Position numbers and translations under genes: made by a program. A stretch of 64,000 nucleotides of DNA. Origin: Hyperoodon ampullatus (taxonomy: Eukaryota > Chordata > Mammalia > Artiodactyla > Ziphiidae). Where the stretch lies: assembly GCA_949752795.1 (NCBI GenBank), contig OX457068.1, positions 59,337,582 to 59,401,581 on the forward strand, read 5' to 3'. Below are positions 35,340-47,029 of this stretch, in pieces (the first letter of the stretch is position 1; each line of letters starts with the position of its first letter). The notes beneath the pieces were generated by a model. That model did no database searches and was not told where the DNA came from. It saw only the letters and a list, made by a program, of their open reading frames with translations.

Positions 35340-38300
35340 TTAAATTCCATATATATGTGTTAGCATACAATATTTGTCTTTCTCTTTCTGACTTACTTCA
35401 CTCTGTATGACAGACTCTAGGTCCATCCACCTCATTACAAATAGCTCAACTTCAGGTTATTTATGGCTGAGTAATATTCCATTGTATCTATGTGCCACAT
35501 CTTCTTTATCCATTCACCCAATGATGGACACTTAGGTTATTTCCATCTCCTGGCTATTGTAAATAGAGCTGCAATGGACATTTGGGTACATGACTCTATT
35601 TGAATTATGGTTTTCTCAGGATATATGCCCAGTTGTGGGATTGCTGGGTCATATGGTAGTTCTATTTGTAGTTTTTAGAGGAACTTCCATATTGTTGTCC
35701 ATACTGGCTGTACCAATTCACATTCCCACCAGCAGTGTAAGAGTGTTCCCCTTTCTCCATGCCCTCTCCAGGATTTATTGTTTCCAGATTTTTTGATGAT
35801 GGCCATTCTGACTGGTGTGAGATGATATCTCATTGTAGTTTTGATTTGCATTTCTCTAATGATTAATGATGCTGAGCATTCTTTCATGTGTTTGTTGGCA
35901 GTCTGTATATCTTTTTGGAGAAATGCCTATTAAGGTCTTTTGCCCATTTTTTGGATTGGGTTGTTTGTTTTTTTGTTATTGAGCTGCATGTAAATTTTGG
36001 AGATTAATCCTTTGTCAGTTGCTTCATTTGCAAATATTTTCTCCAATTCTGAGTGTTGTCTTTTGGTCTTTGTTATGGATTCCTTTGCAGTGCAAAAGCT
36101 TGGAAGTTTTTAGGTCCCATTTGTTCATTTTTGTTTTTATTTCCATTTCTCTAGAAAATGGATCAAAAAGGATCTTGCTGTGATTTATGACATAGAGTGT
36201 TCTGCCTATGTTTTCCTCTAAGAGTATGACAGTTTCTAGCCTTACATTTAGGTCTTTAATCCATTTTGAGCTTATTTTTGTCTATGGTGTTAGGGAGTGA
36301 TCTAATCTCATACTTATACATGTACCTGTCCAGTTTTCACAGCACCACTTATTGAAGAGGTTGTCCTTTATCCACTGTACATTCCTGCCTCCTTTGTCAA
36401 AGATAAGGTGACCATATGTGCGTGGGATTATATCTGGGCTTTCTATCCTGTTCCATTGATCTATCTTTCTGTTTTTATGCCAGTACCATACTTTCTTGAT
36501 TGCTGTAGCTTTGTAGTATAGTCTGAAGTCAGGGAGCCTGATTCCTCCAGCTCCGTTTTTCATTCTCAAGATTGCTTTTGTTATTTGGGGTCTTTCGTGT
36601 TTCCATACAAATTGTGAAATTTTTGTTCTACTTCTGTGAAAAATACCAGTGGTAGTTTGATAGGGATTGCATTGAATCTGTAGATTGCTTTGGGTAGTAG
36701 AGTCATTTTCACAATGTTGATTCTTCCAATCCAAGAACATGGTATATCTCTCCATCTATTTGTATCATCTTTAATTTCTTTCATCAGTGTCCTATATTTT
36801 TCTTCATACAGTTCTTTTGTCTCCTTACATAGGTTTATTCCTAGATATTTTATTCTTTTTGTTGCAATGGTAAATGGAAGTGTTTTCTTGATTACACTTT
36901 CAGATTTTTCATCATTAGTGTATAGGGATGACAGAGATTTCTGTGCATAAGTTTTGTATCCTGCTACTTTACCAAATTCACTGATTAGCTCTGGTAGGTT
37001 TCTGATAGCATCTTTAGGATTCTCTATGTATAGTATCATGTCATCTGCAAATAAGGACAGCTTTATTTCTTCTTTTCCGATTTGGATTCCTTTTATTTCC
37101 TTTTCTTCTCTGATTGCTGTGGCTAAAACTTCCAAAACTAAGTTGAATAAGAGTGGTGAGACTGGGTAGCCTTGTCTTGTTCCTGATCTTAGTGGAAATA
37201 CTTTGTTTTTCACCATTGAGGATGATGTTGGCAGTTATTACTTCTCCTTTTTGGTTTCTAATTCTATTCACTTGAGTCTTCTCCCTTTTTTTCTTGATGT
37301 GTCTGGCTAATGTTTTATCAATTTTGTTTATCTTCTCAAAAACCAACATTTAGTTTTACTGATCTTTGTTCTCATTTCCTTCATTTCTTTTTCATTAATT
37401 TCTCATCTGATTTTTATGATTTCTTTCCTTCTGCTAACTATGGGGTTTTTCTATTCTTCTTTCTCTAATTGCTTTATTTGCAAAGTTAGGTTGTTTATTC
37501 GTGATGTTTCCTATTTCTTAATGTAGCATTGTATTGCTATAAACTTCCTTCTTAGAACTGCTTTTTCTGCATCTCATAGATTTTGGGTCATCGTGTCTCC
37601 ATTGTCATTTGTTTCTAGGTATTTTTTTATTTCCTCTTTGATTTCTTCAGTGATCACTTCGTTATTAAGTAATGTATTGTTTAACCTCCATGTGTTTGTA
37701 TTTTTTACATATCTTTTCCTGTATTTGATATCTAGTCCCATAGCATTGTAGTTGGAAAAAATACTTGATACAATTGCAATTTTCTTAAATTTACCAAGGC
37801 TTGATTTGTGACCCAAGATATGATCTATCCTGGAGAATGTTCCATGAGTACATGAGAAAAATGTGTATTCTGTTGTTTTTGGATGGAATGTCCTATAAAT
37901 ATCAATTAAGTCCATCTTGTTTAATGTATCATTTAAAGCTTGTGTTTCCTTATTTATTTTCATTTTGGATGATCTGTCCAATGGTGAAAGTGGGTGTTAA
38001 AGTCCCCTACTATGAATGTGTTACTGTTGTTTTCCCCTTTTATGGCAGTTAGTATTTGCTTTATGTATTGAGGTGCTCCTATGTTGGGTGCATAAATATT
38101 TACAATTCTTATATCTTCTTCTTGGATCCATCACTTGATCATTATGTAGTGTCCTTCTTTGTCTCTTCTAATAGTCTTTATTTTAAAGTGTATTTCATCT
38201 GATATGAGAATTGCTACTCCAGCTTTCTTTTGGTTTCCATTTGCATGGAATATCTTTTTCCATCCCCTTACTTTCAGTCTGTATGTGTCTCTAGGTCTGA

Positions 38301-38433
38301 AGTTCATCTCTTATAGACAGCATATATATGGGTCTTGTTTTTGTATCCATTCAGCCAGTCTGTGTCTTTTGGTGGGAGCATTTAGTCCATTTCCATTTAA
38401 GGTAATTATCAATATGTATGTTCGTATTCCCAT
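35340..38433 (-). pseudogene. L1-C ORF2, with internal deletion
   Basis: Start ATG at 38,433 (MGIRTY..., ITLNGNGLNAP instead of the usual NVNG). The conserved QETHF motif of the endonuclease is changed: the Q codon is a stop and TH reads MN, although the glutamate remains (about 38,320). The segment 37,574-37,981 is open and covers the end of the endonuclease (KINKETQALNDTLN, DHILGHKSSL, TWRLNN). Near 37,235 the frame jumps from [12 protein letters not shown] straight to ANIILNGEK, removing the N-terminal part of the reverse transcriptase. The palm with intact FADDMILY is in a 211-codon open stretch at 36,581-37,216. Total 3.1 kb versus about 3.8 kb for L1-E. Confidence 0.88.
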
Positions 38434-38491
38434 TTTCTTAATTGTTTTGGGTTTGCTATTGTTGGTCCTTTCCTTCTCTTGTGTTTCTTGC

Positions 38492-39350
38492 CTACAGAAC
38501 TTCCTTTAGCATTTGTTGTAAAGCTGGTTTGATGGTGCTGAACTCTCTCAGGTTTTGCTTCTCTGTAAATGTTTTAATTTCTCCATCAAATCTGAATGAA
38601 ATCCTTGCTGGGTATAGTAATCTTGTTTGTAGGTTTTTCTCCTTCATCCCTTTAAATATGTCCTGCCAGCCTCTTCTGGCTTGCAGAGTTTCTGCTGAAA
38701 GATCAGCTGTTAACCTTATGGGGATTCCCTTGTGTTTTTTGATTTTTTTCCTTGCTGCTTTTAATGTTTTCTTTATATTTAATTTTTGATAGTTTGATTA
38801 ATATATGTCTTGGCATATTTCTCCTTGGATTTATCCTGTATGGGACTTTCTGTGCTTCCTGGACTTGATAAACTATTTCCTTTCTCATATTACAGAAGTT
38901 TGCAACTATAATCTCTTCAAATATTTTCTCAGTCCCTTTCTTTTTCTCTTCTTCTTTTGGACCCCTATAATTCGAATGTTCATGTGTTTAATGTTGCCCC
39001 AGAGGTCTCTGAGACTGTCCTCAGTTCTTTTCATTCTTTTTTCTTTATTCTGCTCTGCAGTAGTTATTTCCACTATTTTATCTTCCAGGACACTTCTCCG
39101 TTCTTCTGTCTCAGTTATTTTGCTATTGATCACATCTAGAGTGTTTTTAATTTAATTTATTGTGTTGCTCATCGTTGCTTGTTTCATCTTTAGTTCTTCT
39201 ATGTCCTTGTTAAATGTTTCTTGCATTTTCTGAGTTCTATTTCCAAGATTTTGTATCATCTTTACTATCATTATTCTGAATTATTTTCAGGTAGACTGCC
39301 TATTTCCACTTCATTTGTTAAGTCTGGTGGAATTTGTCTTGCTCCTTCAT
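38492..39350 (-). pseudogene. L1-C ORF1, broken
   Basis: ATG at 39,350 followed by MKEQDKFHQT and then a stop: a small indel near codon 7 shifts the frame. Further down a 75-codon stretch (38,906-39,133) shows the coiled coil end and RRM start (NSKITETEERRSVLEDKIVE, then IRIIGVQKKK). The C-terminal domain (RKEIVYQVQEAQKVPYRINP, about 38,703-38,888) follows, and the natural stop TAG is at 38,492-38,494. The overall size is right for ORF1, but several shifts make it non-functional. Confidence 0.82.
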
Positions 39351-41372
39351 CTGCTGTGTGTTTCCCTGTCTTCTCATTTTGCTTATCTTACTGTGTTTGA
39401 GGTGTCCTTTTTGCAGGCTACAGGTTTGTTTTTCCTGTTGTTTTTGGTGTCTGTCCCCAGTGGCTAAAGTTGGTTCAGTCGGATGTGTAGGCTTCCTCAT
39501 GGAGGGGACTAGTGCCTGTGTTCTGGTGGATGAGTCTGGATCTTGTATTTCTGGTGGGGAGGTTCACGTCTAGCATTGTGTTTTGGGTTTCTGTGGCCTT
39601 ATTATGATTTCAGGCAGCCTATCTGCTAATGGGTGGTGTTGTGTTCCTGTCTTGCTAGTTGTTTGGCATAGGGTGTCCAGAACCGTAACTTGCTGGTTGT
39701 TGAGTGAAGCTGGGTGCTGGTGTTGAGATGGAGATCTCTGTGAGATTTTCGCCATTTGATATTATGTGGAGCTGGGAGGTCTCTTGTGGACCAGTGTTCT
39801 GAAGTTGGCTCTCCCACCTCAGAGGCACAGCACTGATTCCCGGCTGCAGAACTAAGATTCTTTCATCCACTTGGCTCAGAATAAAAGGGAGAAAATGTAG
39901 AAAGAAAGAAAGAAAGAGGGAGGGAGAGAGGGAGGGAGGGAAGGTAAGAAAGAAAGAAGATCAAATAAAATAAAATAAAGTTATTAAAATAAAAAATAAT
40001 TGTTAAGAAAAAAATTTTTTTTTATGAAAAAGAAAAAAAACCTGACTGATAGAACCCTATGACAAATGATGGAAGCAAAGGTATACAGACAAAATCTCAC
40101 ACAGAAGCATACACATACACACTCACAAAAAGAGGAAAGGGGGAAAAAATAATAAATCTTGCTCTCAAAGTCCACCTCCTCAATTTGGGATGACTCATTG
40201 TGTATTCATGTATTCCACAGATGCAGGGTACATGAAGTTGATTGTGGAGCTTTAATCTGCTGCTTATGAGGCTGCTGGGAGAGATTTCCCTTTTTCTTCT
40301 TTGTTCACAGAGCTCCCGGGGCTCAGCTTTGGATTTGGCCCTGCCTCTGCATGTAGGTCGCCGGAATGCATCTGTTCTTCTCTCAGACAGGACAGGGTTA
40401 AAGGAGCATCTGCTCTGGGACTCTGGCTCACTTAGGCTGTGGGGAGGGAGGGGTGCCGATGTGGGGCAAGCCTGAAGAGGCAGTGGCCAGTGGGACGTTG
40501 CACCAGCCTGAGGCGTGCCGTGCATTCTCCCGGGGAAGTTGTCCCTGGATCCTGGCACCCTGGCAGTGGTGGGCTGCACAGGCTCCCGGGAGGGTTTGTG
40601 GATAGTGACCTGTGCTTGCACACAGGCTACTTGGTGATGGCAGCAGCAGCCTTAGCGTCTCATGCCCGTCTCTGGTGTCCGCACTTTTAGCCGTGGCTCT
40701 CATTCGTCTCTGGAGCTCCTTTAAGCAGTGCTCTTAATCCCCTCTCCTCACCCACCAGGAAACAAAGAGGGAAGAAAAAGTCTCTTGCCTCTTTGGCAGG
40801 TCCAGACTTTTCCCCGGACTCCCACCCAGCTAGCCGTGGTGCACTAACCCCCTTCAGGCTGTGTTCACGCTGCCAACCCCAGTCCTCTCCCTGCACTCCG
40901 ACCAAAGCCCGAGCCTCAGCTCCCAGCCCTGCATGCCGTGGCGGGTGAGCAGACAAGCCTGTCAGGCTTGTGAGTGCCGGTGGGCACTGATCCTCTGTGT
41001 GGGAATCTATCCTCTTTGCCCTCCGCACCCCTGTTGCTGTGCTCTCCTCTGTGCCTCCGAAGCTTCCCCCTCCGCCACCCACAGTCTCCACCCGTGAAGG
41101 GGCTTCCTAGTGTGTGGAAACCTTTCCTCCTTCACAGCTCCCTCCCACTGGTGCAGGTCCCGTCTCGATTATTTTGTCTCTGTTTATTTTTTTTTCTTTT
41201 GCCCTACCCAGGTACGTGGGGACTTTCTTGCCTTTTGTGAGGTCTGAGGTCTTCTGCCTGCATTCAGTAGGTGTTGTGTAGGAGTTGTTCCACGTGTATA
41301 TGTATTTCTGGTGTATCTGTGGGGAGGAAGGTGATCTCCACGTCTTACTCTTCTGCCATCTTCCCCAAAGCC
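39351..41372 (-). promoter_or_regulatory. L1-C 5'UTR, GC- and CpG-rich internal promoter region
   Basis: About 2.0 kb between ORF1 and the element start. The stretch 40,300-41,200 is the most GC- and CpG-rich part of the window (for example ccccggactcccacc, gtggcgggtgagc). That is the known position of the L1 internal polymerase II promoter, sense and antisense. A 174-codon L1-sense frame lies at 40,097-40,621 and several 80-90-codon antisense frames at 40,439-41,240. Promoter activity is inferred from family knowledge only. Confidence 0.7.
39896..39960. repeat. Purine-rich (GAAA)n/(GGGA)n microsatellite
   Basis: A run of gaaa and ggga units with no pyrimidine except one T at about 39,945, inside the L1-C 5'UTR near the ORF1 side. 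Mirror-type purine tracts can form triplex DNA in principle. Confidence 0.85.
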
Positions 41373-41382
41373 TCGGGAGCTG

Positions 41383-41509
41383 GGGTTTTCAGAGTAATAG
41401 CCACCTGTATCTTAGCATGGCCCTACGATAAATCTTCCTCTGCTCCAAACTCTAATGTTTCAGTTTTTTTGGACTCATTGTGCATTGGGCACAGAAACTT
41501 GTGCTAACA
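41383..41509 (+). mobile_element. ERV-type LTR, 3' part (continuation after L1-C)
   Basis: Polyadenylation region cgataaatcttcctctgctc followed by ctaatgtttcag, cattgtgcattgggcacag and a CA end at 41,509. This is the usual layout of R-U5 in gammaretrovirus-like LTRs and completes the piece that stops at 34,960. Confidence 0.75.
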
Positions 41510-41989
41510 GTAATAGGAAACCTGTATTAGAGTCTGGTGTTGTGTAGGCAGTAGTGAGTAGGACACTGAAGGGATTATTACAAAGACAGCAGAAATCTCT
41601 AGACCTCCTTCATACCAGATTGGTTAAAGGACTTGCGTTGACTTCAGAGTTGGTTAAGAGCTAAACTAAATATCAAATTTAAATTATATTTCATATTGCT
41701 CCAAAATGTCTTAATCCAAGCAGTTGTCAGATGTTGGGGGCCATGCCCAGGTGTAGGAAGTTTCAGTGAGTGGATATATTAATACATCAAAAAAGTAGAA
41801 TCTAGAGTACTTGAATTATTTTTATTATTTCTAATAAGGCTGAGGATTAAATACCTTTGTAATTAAATTGAATTTATTATATTTATTTTGTTAGAGTTTC
41901 ACTTAAATACACTGACAAATTATTTTTTCAAAAACTTTCTTCTATTTTGATTTATATTACATATTTTATATATATATATATGTATATTA

Positions 41990-42071
<82 letters not shown>

Positions 42072-42330
42072 ATATATACTTTTTTTTGCATTTAGGCCAG
42101 GACAAAAGATAACTTAGGTATCAGAGGTAACCCATGGCCACAATTTGCATACTTCTACCTTACTCCTTTTCACAATTGGTACAATGTTTAATTTTGTGCT
42201 CTCTCACTGTCTCAAACTTTAAGCACTTTGAGAACAGAGGCTCAATTTTGTTGTATTATGCATTTTCTTGACTTAAGATAGTACTTGGTACACACTAAGG
42301 GATTCCCTTAGAGAAGTGAAATAAGAAAGA
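41510..42330. other. Unassigned DNA with a long (TA)n tract
   Basis: No gene seen. A (TA)n-rich tract of about 100 bp lies at 41,968-42,070. Confidence 0.5.
41968..42070. repeat. (TA)n microsatellite
   Basis: Nearly pure TA with a few interruptions near its left end (tgtatattatat). Confidence 0.95.
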
Positions 42331-42442
42331 GCTTGAATGGGAGTGGAGATGGATTCTAGTCACTGCTGGCTTGCTGCATGGCCTGAGATAAAGTTATGTA
42401 ACCTACATGAGCCTTAAGTTTCCATTTATAAATGAGTAATAT
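42331..42442 (+). mobile_element. Probable MIR fragment
   Basis: Order of blocks as in MIR: agatggattctagtcactgc, gcatggcctgagataaagtt, atgtaacctacatgagcctt, tttccatttataaatgagta. Confidence 0.65.
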
Positions 42443-43220
42443 AACTTTTTTGAAAGCATAGATCTGAAACCAATAGATGGAAACTATAGAGAGGAAAATT
42501 TCAGCTCATTGCAAGAAAACTTTCTAATAATTAATGTTTTCAAAATGCTCTACTTGTCTGCTTCCAGAACAACAATTCCTGATCAACAGAAGTGGTCAAA
42601 CATATGTAGTGGTCAGAAGTGGTCAAACATAGGTCAAACATTCACATAACTTTTATTACACTATATTTTAAATTTTGTACTATTTTATTGGTAGTTGTTA
42701 ATCTCTGAGTCTAAATTATAAATTAAAGTTTATCATAGGTAAAAAAAAATAAATTCTTAACCAAAATATTGCCTCTAAGAGGACAGTCACTTCATTTCTG
42801 TACAACATTTTACTCAAATTCTAGGAGGTAACAGTAATAGTAATTTTCCTATCTACTTCTTGGATTTGTTGTAAGGATAAAATTTCAATTAATGTTGAAT
42901 AGTAACAACACCAAAAGAAAACAAGGCAATATCATTAAAAGTATTTTTATGGTGTTCTCTCCTATCTCCTACAGGGAAATAAGCTTTGTTAAATCTACTG
43001 TATAGATTACCTATTGCATGTGGGTGTTTGTTTAATAATGGTTTGGAAGCCAACAAGTCACCATTTTTAAGCCTGATATATTCCTGATTATGTTTGGCTG
43101 CAGTTGAAACTAAGTTAGAAAAATATTTAATGGTATACAGGTGAAATAATTTTATTTTTTAAATTGTGTATTTGAAAGTTTCTTATTGTTTCCAAAGCAT
43201 ATAATCTTAGAGTTAGAAAG
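42443..43220. other. Unassigned DNA
   Basis: No gene recognised. A short tandem duplication of cagaagtggtcaaacata starts at 42,587 and 42,614. Confidence 0.5.
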
Positions 43221-43735
43221 TGTTACAACAAGCAGGTAGCTAGATATGAGCAGAGAAAGGGGTGCATGGGCCAGATGGTAGGAAAGGGTGATAAATGTCC
43301 TGGAGGCAGACAAAGAAAGGTGGGAAAAGGTAGGAATCTCCAGGGTCCAAATGTAACCTGTTGTTCTTTATGCTCTCATTACAATAAAATTAGCCTTGCA
43401 AATAAGATGTACCCATCATGTACCAAACTCATGACACTTTTGATCAAAGTGAAAGAAGGACAAAAATCCTTCCATCCCTTGGGGAGGTGACACTGGGATA
43501 AAAATCAGGGAATACAACCCCAAACCCCTCCCTCCCCAATGAATATTCCATCCCTTCTTTTGTACACCCCACATAACAGGCTTGCCAATAACACTCAGGG
43601 CAGCTATTCACCTGAAACTGCCTGATCTCATCTCAAGAGTGTACTATCACTTAAATTCTCACTTTGCTTTCTTAACCTTCCTGTCTTGTCTCAGAATTCT
43701 TTCTGTGACAAGACAAGAACATTTCACCCAGAACA
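43221..43735 (+). mobile_element. Probable ERV LTR, family not named
   Basis: Begins tgttacaacaagcagg and ends near acccagaaca. It has an LTR-like composition: C-rich middle (ccccaaacccctccctcccc), tccatcccttcttttgtaca, and a terminal block tgctttcttaaccttcctgt, cagaattctttctgtgac, aagacaagaacatttcaccc that resembles U5 regions of class I ERVs. No retroviral interior is seen and the target duplication is unclear. Confidence 0.5.
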
Positions 43736-44519
43736 AAAACACTTGAGTGTGTATATGCAGATTTATCTCTTAACATTCACCATTTCACCCACAAATGGGT
43801 AGTATTCTTCATCTCTAGCTATATCAAACTCATAAATGATCCTTTAATATGCTATATCAATCAATATGCTATATCAATTGCTGTGTAACAAACCACCTCA
43901 AATTCAGGAGATTGAAGCAACTAGTGTTGATGATTTTTCTAGTTCACAAGTCTATGAGGTTGATGGAGCAGATCTGTTTCAGGCTGTGAGTCATCTGGGT
44001 TTTGCGCCAATCTTTGAGTTGGATTTAGGACTGCTTCTCATACTTCTTCATTCTTCTGGGACCAAGAGCTACCTGTCTTATGCTTTTCTCTTTGGGAATT
44101 AGCAGAAGCACTATTAGTGTCTCTTCAGACTGTGACCCAGAACTAACACGTTGACTCATTTGCTTAAAAATCATTGATCTAAGCAGTGACATGGCCAAGC
44201 CTACTCTTGTGGGGAGGAGAAACGTCTCAGTATTCATGATTGTATTAGCACCAAAAGTGTACTTTCTCTTGGATAACACAGCTTTTTAAAAAAATAATTG
44301 AAATATTTTTTATTCTAAATATTCACAATCACTTCAACATTTTTCCCCCATATCCAAATGTCCCTGGAAACAAATGATTTTGTTTATATATGGCTTTTAA
44401 ATAGTCTTAATATATCTCATAAATATAGAAAAAAAACAGCTTTTTCCAGTGGCTTGTATAGTACCAATATTCCAATTAATGCAGTTATTTTTAAAATAGT
44501 TTCATCAAATAGATGAGAT
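43736..44519. other. Unassigned DNA, possibly an ancient repeat
   Basis: The run aattgctgtgtaacaaacca at about 43,875 resembles the beginning of a widespread ancient mammalian repeat, and gtgggaggag-like sequence follows at 44,210, but I cannot name it. The 78-aa frame at 43,866-44,102 is not a recognised protein. Confidence 0.35.
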
Positions 44520-44527
44520 AATAAAAC

Positions 44528-44733
44528 TTTTTTTTTTTTATGGTACAAACGGGCCTCTCACCTTTGCGGCTTCTCCCATTGCTGAGACCAGGATCCAGAT
44601 GTGCAAGCTCAGTGGCCATGGCTCATGGGCTTAGCTGCTCCTCAGCATGTGGGATCCTCCCAGACCGGGGCATGAACCCGCGGCCCCTGCTTCGGCAGGC
44701 AGACTCTCAACCACTGCACCACCAGGGAATCCC
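44528..44733 (-). mobile_element. Short CHR-type SINE, diverged
   Basis: Minus-strand copy: poly-T, cgggcctctcacctttgcgg, ggggcatgaacccg (B-box complement), and reversed head ccaccagggaatccc. Flanked by aataaaac at 44,520-44,527 and 44,734-44,741. It abuts the T-rich end of the following L1. Confidence 0.9.
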
Positions 44734-44742
44734 AATAAAACA

Positions 44743-45637
44743 TTTTTTTAACATCTTTATTGGAGTATAATTGCTTTACAATGGTGTGTTAGTTTCTGCT
44801 TTATAACATAGTGAATCACCTATACATTTAGATATATCCCCATATCTCCTCCCTCTTGTGTCTCCCTCCCACACTCCCTATCTCACCACTCTAGGTGGTC
44901 ACAAAGCACCGAGCTGATCTCCCTGTGCTATGTGGCTGCTTCCCACTAGCTATCTGTTTTACATTTTGTAGTGTATATATGTCCATGCCACTCTCTCACT
45001 TCATCCCAACTTACACTTGTCCTCCCCATGTCCTCAAGTCCATTCTCTATGTCTTCATCTTTATTCCTGTCCTGCCCTTATGTTCTTCATCACCATATTT
45101 TTTTTTAGATTCTGTATATATGTGTTAGCATGTGGTATTTATTTTTCTCTTTCTTACTTACTTCACTCTGTAAACCAGACAAAGATGTCACAAAGAAAGA
45201 AAACTACAGGTCAATATCACTGATGAATATATATGCCAAAATCCTTAACAAAATACTAGCAAACAGAATCCAACAGCACATTAAAAGGATCGTACACCAT
45301 GATCAAGTGGGGTTTATCCCAGGAATGCAAGGATTCTTCAATACACACAAATCAATCAATGTGATGCACCATATTAACAAATTGAAGGAGAAAAACTACA
45401 TGATCATCTCAATAAGTGCAGAAGAATCTCTTGACAAAATTCAACACCAATTTATGCTAAAAACCTCCCAGAAAGTAGGCATAGAGGGAACTTTCCTCAA
45501 CATAATAAAGGCCATATATGACAAACCCACAGTCAACATCATTCTCAATGGTTAAAAACTGAAACCATTTCCACTAAGATCAGGAACAAAACAAGGTTGC
45601 CCACTATTATTCAACATAGTTTTGGAAGTTTTAGCCA
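44743..45637 (-). mobile_element. 5'-inverted (twin-primed) L1, L1-D
   Basis: Segment 44,743-45,171 is the reversed L1 3' end (aacatctttattggagtata, ggtcacaaagcaccgagctg, up to acttacttcactctg). At 45,172 orientation flips and 45,172-45,637 is plus-strand ORF2 reverse-transcriptase sequence (open frame with [20 protein letters not shown], later [10 protein letters not shown]). Over 2 kb of the intervening L1 is missing. This head-to-head structure is the known outcome of twin priming. The inverted piece ends abruptly in the ttagcca of the palm region. Confidence 0.88.
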
Positions 45638-46439
45638 TTTTTAAAAAAAATTTTAAATTTTTGTTTGCAAAGGAAAATAATATAATGAAGATATATATTC
45701 AACTAAATGTTTCTAATAAAAATTATCATCACATTAGGGTCTAGGACAGAGTTTTGTGCAAATCTGAGGGAGAATAATAAACTATTTTACTAATTTTATG
45801 ATCTCATTGGCAATATTACATCAATACCTTTACTTTTATATCTAAAAAATTAAGGGAATGTTGAAATATTTGGAGTGACAAGGAGTCATGTTTTTTTTGC
45901 TAATTCTTATTTAATTCCTGATTGCTATTAAAAATTTGCTCTTCTGTTTGAGTAAATTCATCTTCTACTCTGTGGTGAAAGAATTTGAGGTTAAAGCATA
46001 AACTGACGTCAGAGATTGAAAAGATCTAAAGAAGTTACCTACTTTATCAGCAGTGTCCAAGTTATCCCAATAAGCGGGCTCATTGTCGATCCTAACCTGG
46101 GTCTTATATGCATCTTCTGAGAATAATGCAAGAAAAAGTTTACATTTAAATATATTCAACATAAATGTTATGATTAATTTTTAGATTTCATAACGAAGAA
46201 TAATGTTTAATTAGGTTACTAATCAAGAGAATCATGTACTGTACTTAATTACAGCACATAGATTACATAGAGTACATAGGATGTAACCCAGGGAAATAGA
46301 AGAAAGGAGTTTCTGCTTAAAGAGAAGTCAGGTGGGTTTCTTCTTCATCAGAAGAATTTCATGATTTGAGGTCCCTTAGTCATATTACCTAGGGAACAAA
46401 CCATGGAACAAATTTATCAGTTCTTTCTAATCATGCACT
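45638..46439. other. Unassigned AT-rich DNA
   Basis: No gene or named repeat supported. Confidence 0.5.
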
Positions 46440-47025
46440 GCAAATTTGCATCTTAACATTATAATCAAAAGTGAAAGGCTAAAAGCTCTTCCTCTAATAT
46501 CAGAAACAAGACAAGGACACCTGCTTTAACATTTTTATTTAATGTAGTAGTGGAAGTTCTAGCCAGAGCAAAAAGGCAAGAAAAAAAAGGCATACGAATT
46601 GGAAAAGGAGTAAAATTATCTCTGTTTGCAGACAATATGGCTTTATATGTAGAAAACTCTAAAGATTCCACAACACACACACACACACACACATCGAACT
46701 TCTAAACAAATTCAGCAAAGTTGAACAATTCAAAATCAACACACAAACATCAGTTGTATTTCTGTATACTAACAATGAACAATCTGAAAAACAAAGTAAG
46801 AAAATGATTTCATTTACAATAGGATCAAAAGTAAATACTTCAGAGCAACTAGATATATAATGAAAGTTTTGGATTATAACTCAAGGAATAAAATAAGCAT
46901 CCCTGCATCCCTGCTGATATAAATAAATAATTGAATACATAAATAATACATATATACATACATATTTCAGAATAAACTTAGCTAAGGAGATAATGTTGTA
47001 CACTGAAAACTATAAAACATTTTAC
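46440..47025 (+). mobile_element. Old L1 fragment, reverse-transcriptase region
   Basis: Heavily mutated ORF2 piece: gaaaggctaaaagctcttcc, agaaacaagacaaggacacc, a palm with ttgcagacaatatgg (FADN in place of FADD), then caatctgaaaaacaaagtaa. A (CA)n stretch lies at 46,673-46,693. Antisense to the adjoining fragment on its right. Confidence 0.78.
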
Positions 47026-47029
47026 TTTG

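Larger units (their letters stand above)
34961..41372 (-). mobile_element. Full-length minus-strand L1 (L1-C) inside an LTR
   Basis: Poly-T at 34,961-34,978, then reversed 3'UTR, ORF2 (35,340-38,433), ORF1 (38,492-39,350) and a 2-kb 5'UTR ending at 41,372 with the reversed start (cttctgccatcttccccaaa). Length is 6.4 kb. The flanks tgaggaactg (34,951-34,960) and tcgggagctg (41,373-41,382) are a plausible, diverged 10-bp target duplication. ORF2 lacks about 0.7 kb. Relatively young copy by its similarity to the L1 at 56-61.8 kb. Confidence 0.9.

Noticed and set aside
38159..38509. 116-aa plus-strand frame with hydrophobic residues, like a membrane protein
   Set aside because: It is antisense to L1-C ORF2; T-rich antisense L1 always reads as Phe/Leu/Ser-rich and mimics membrane segments.
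41920..42105. Second IYIYIY frame
   Set aside because: Translation of the (TA)n tract at 41,968-42,070.
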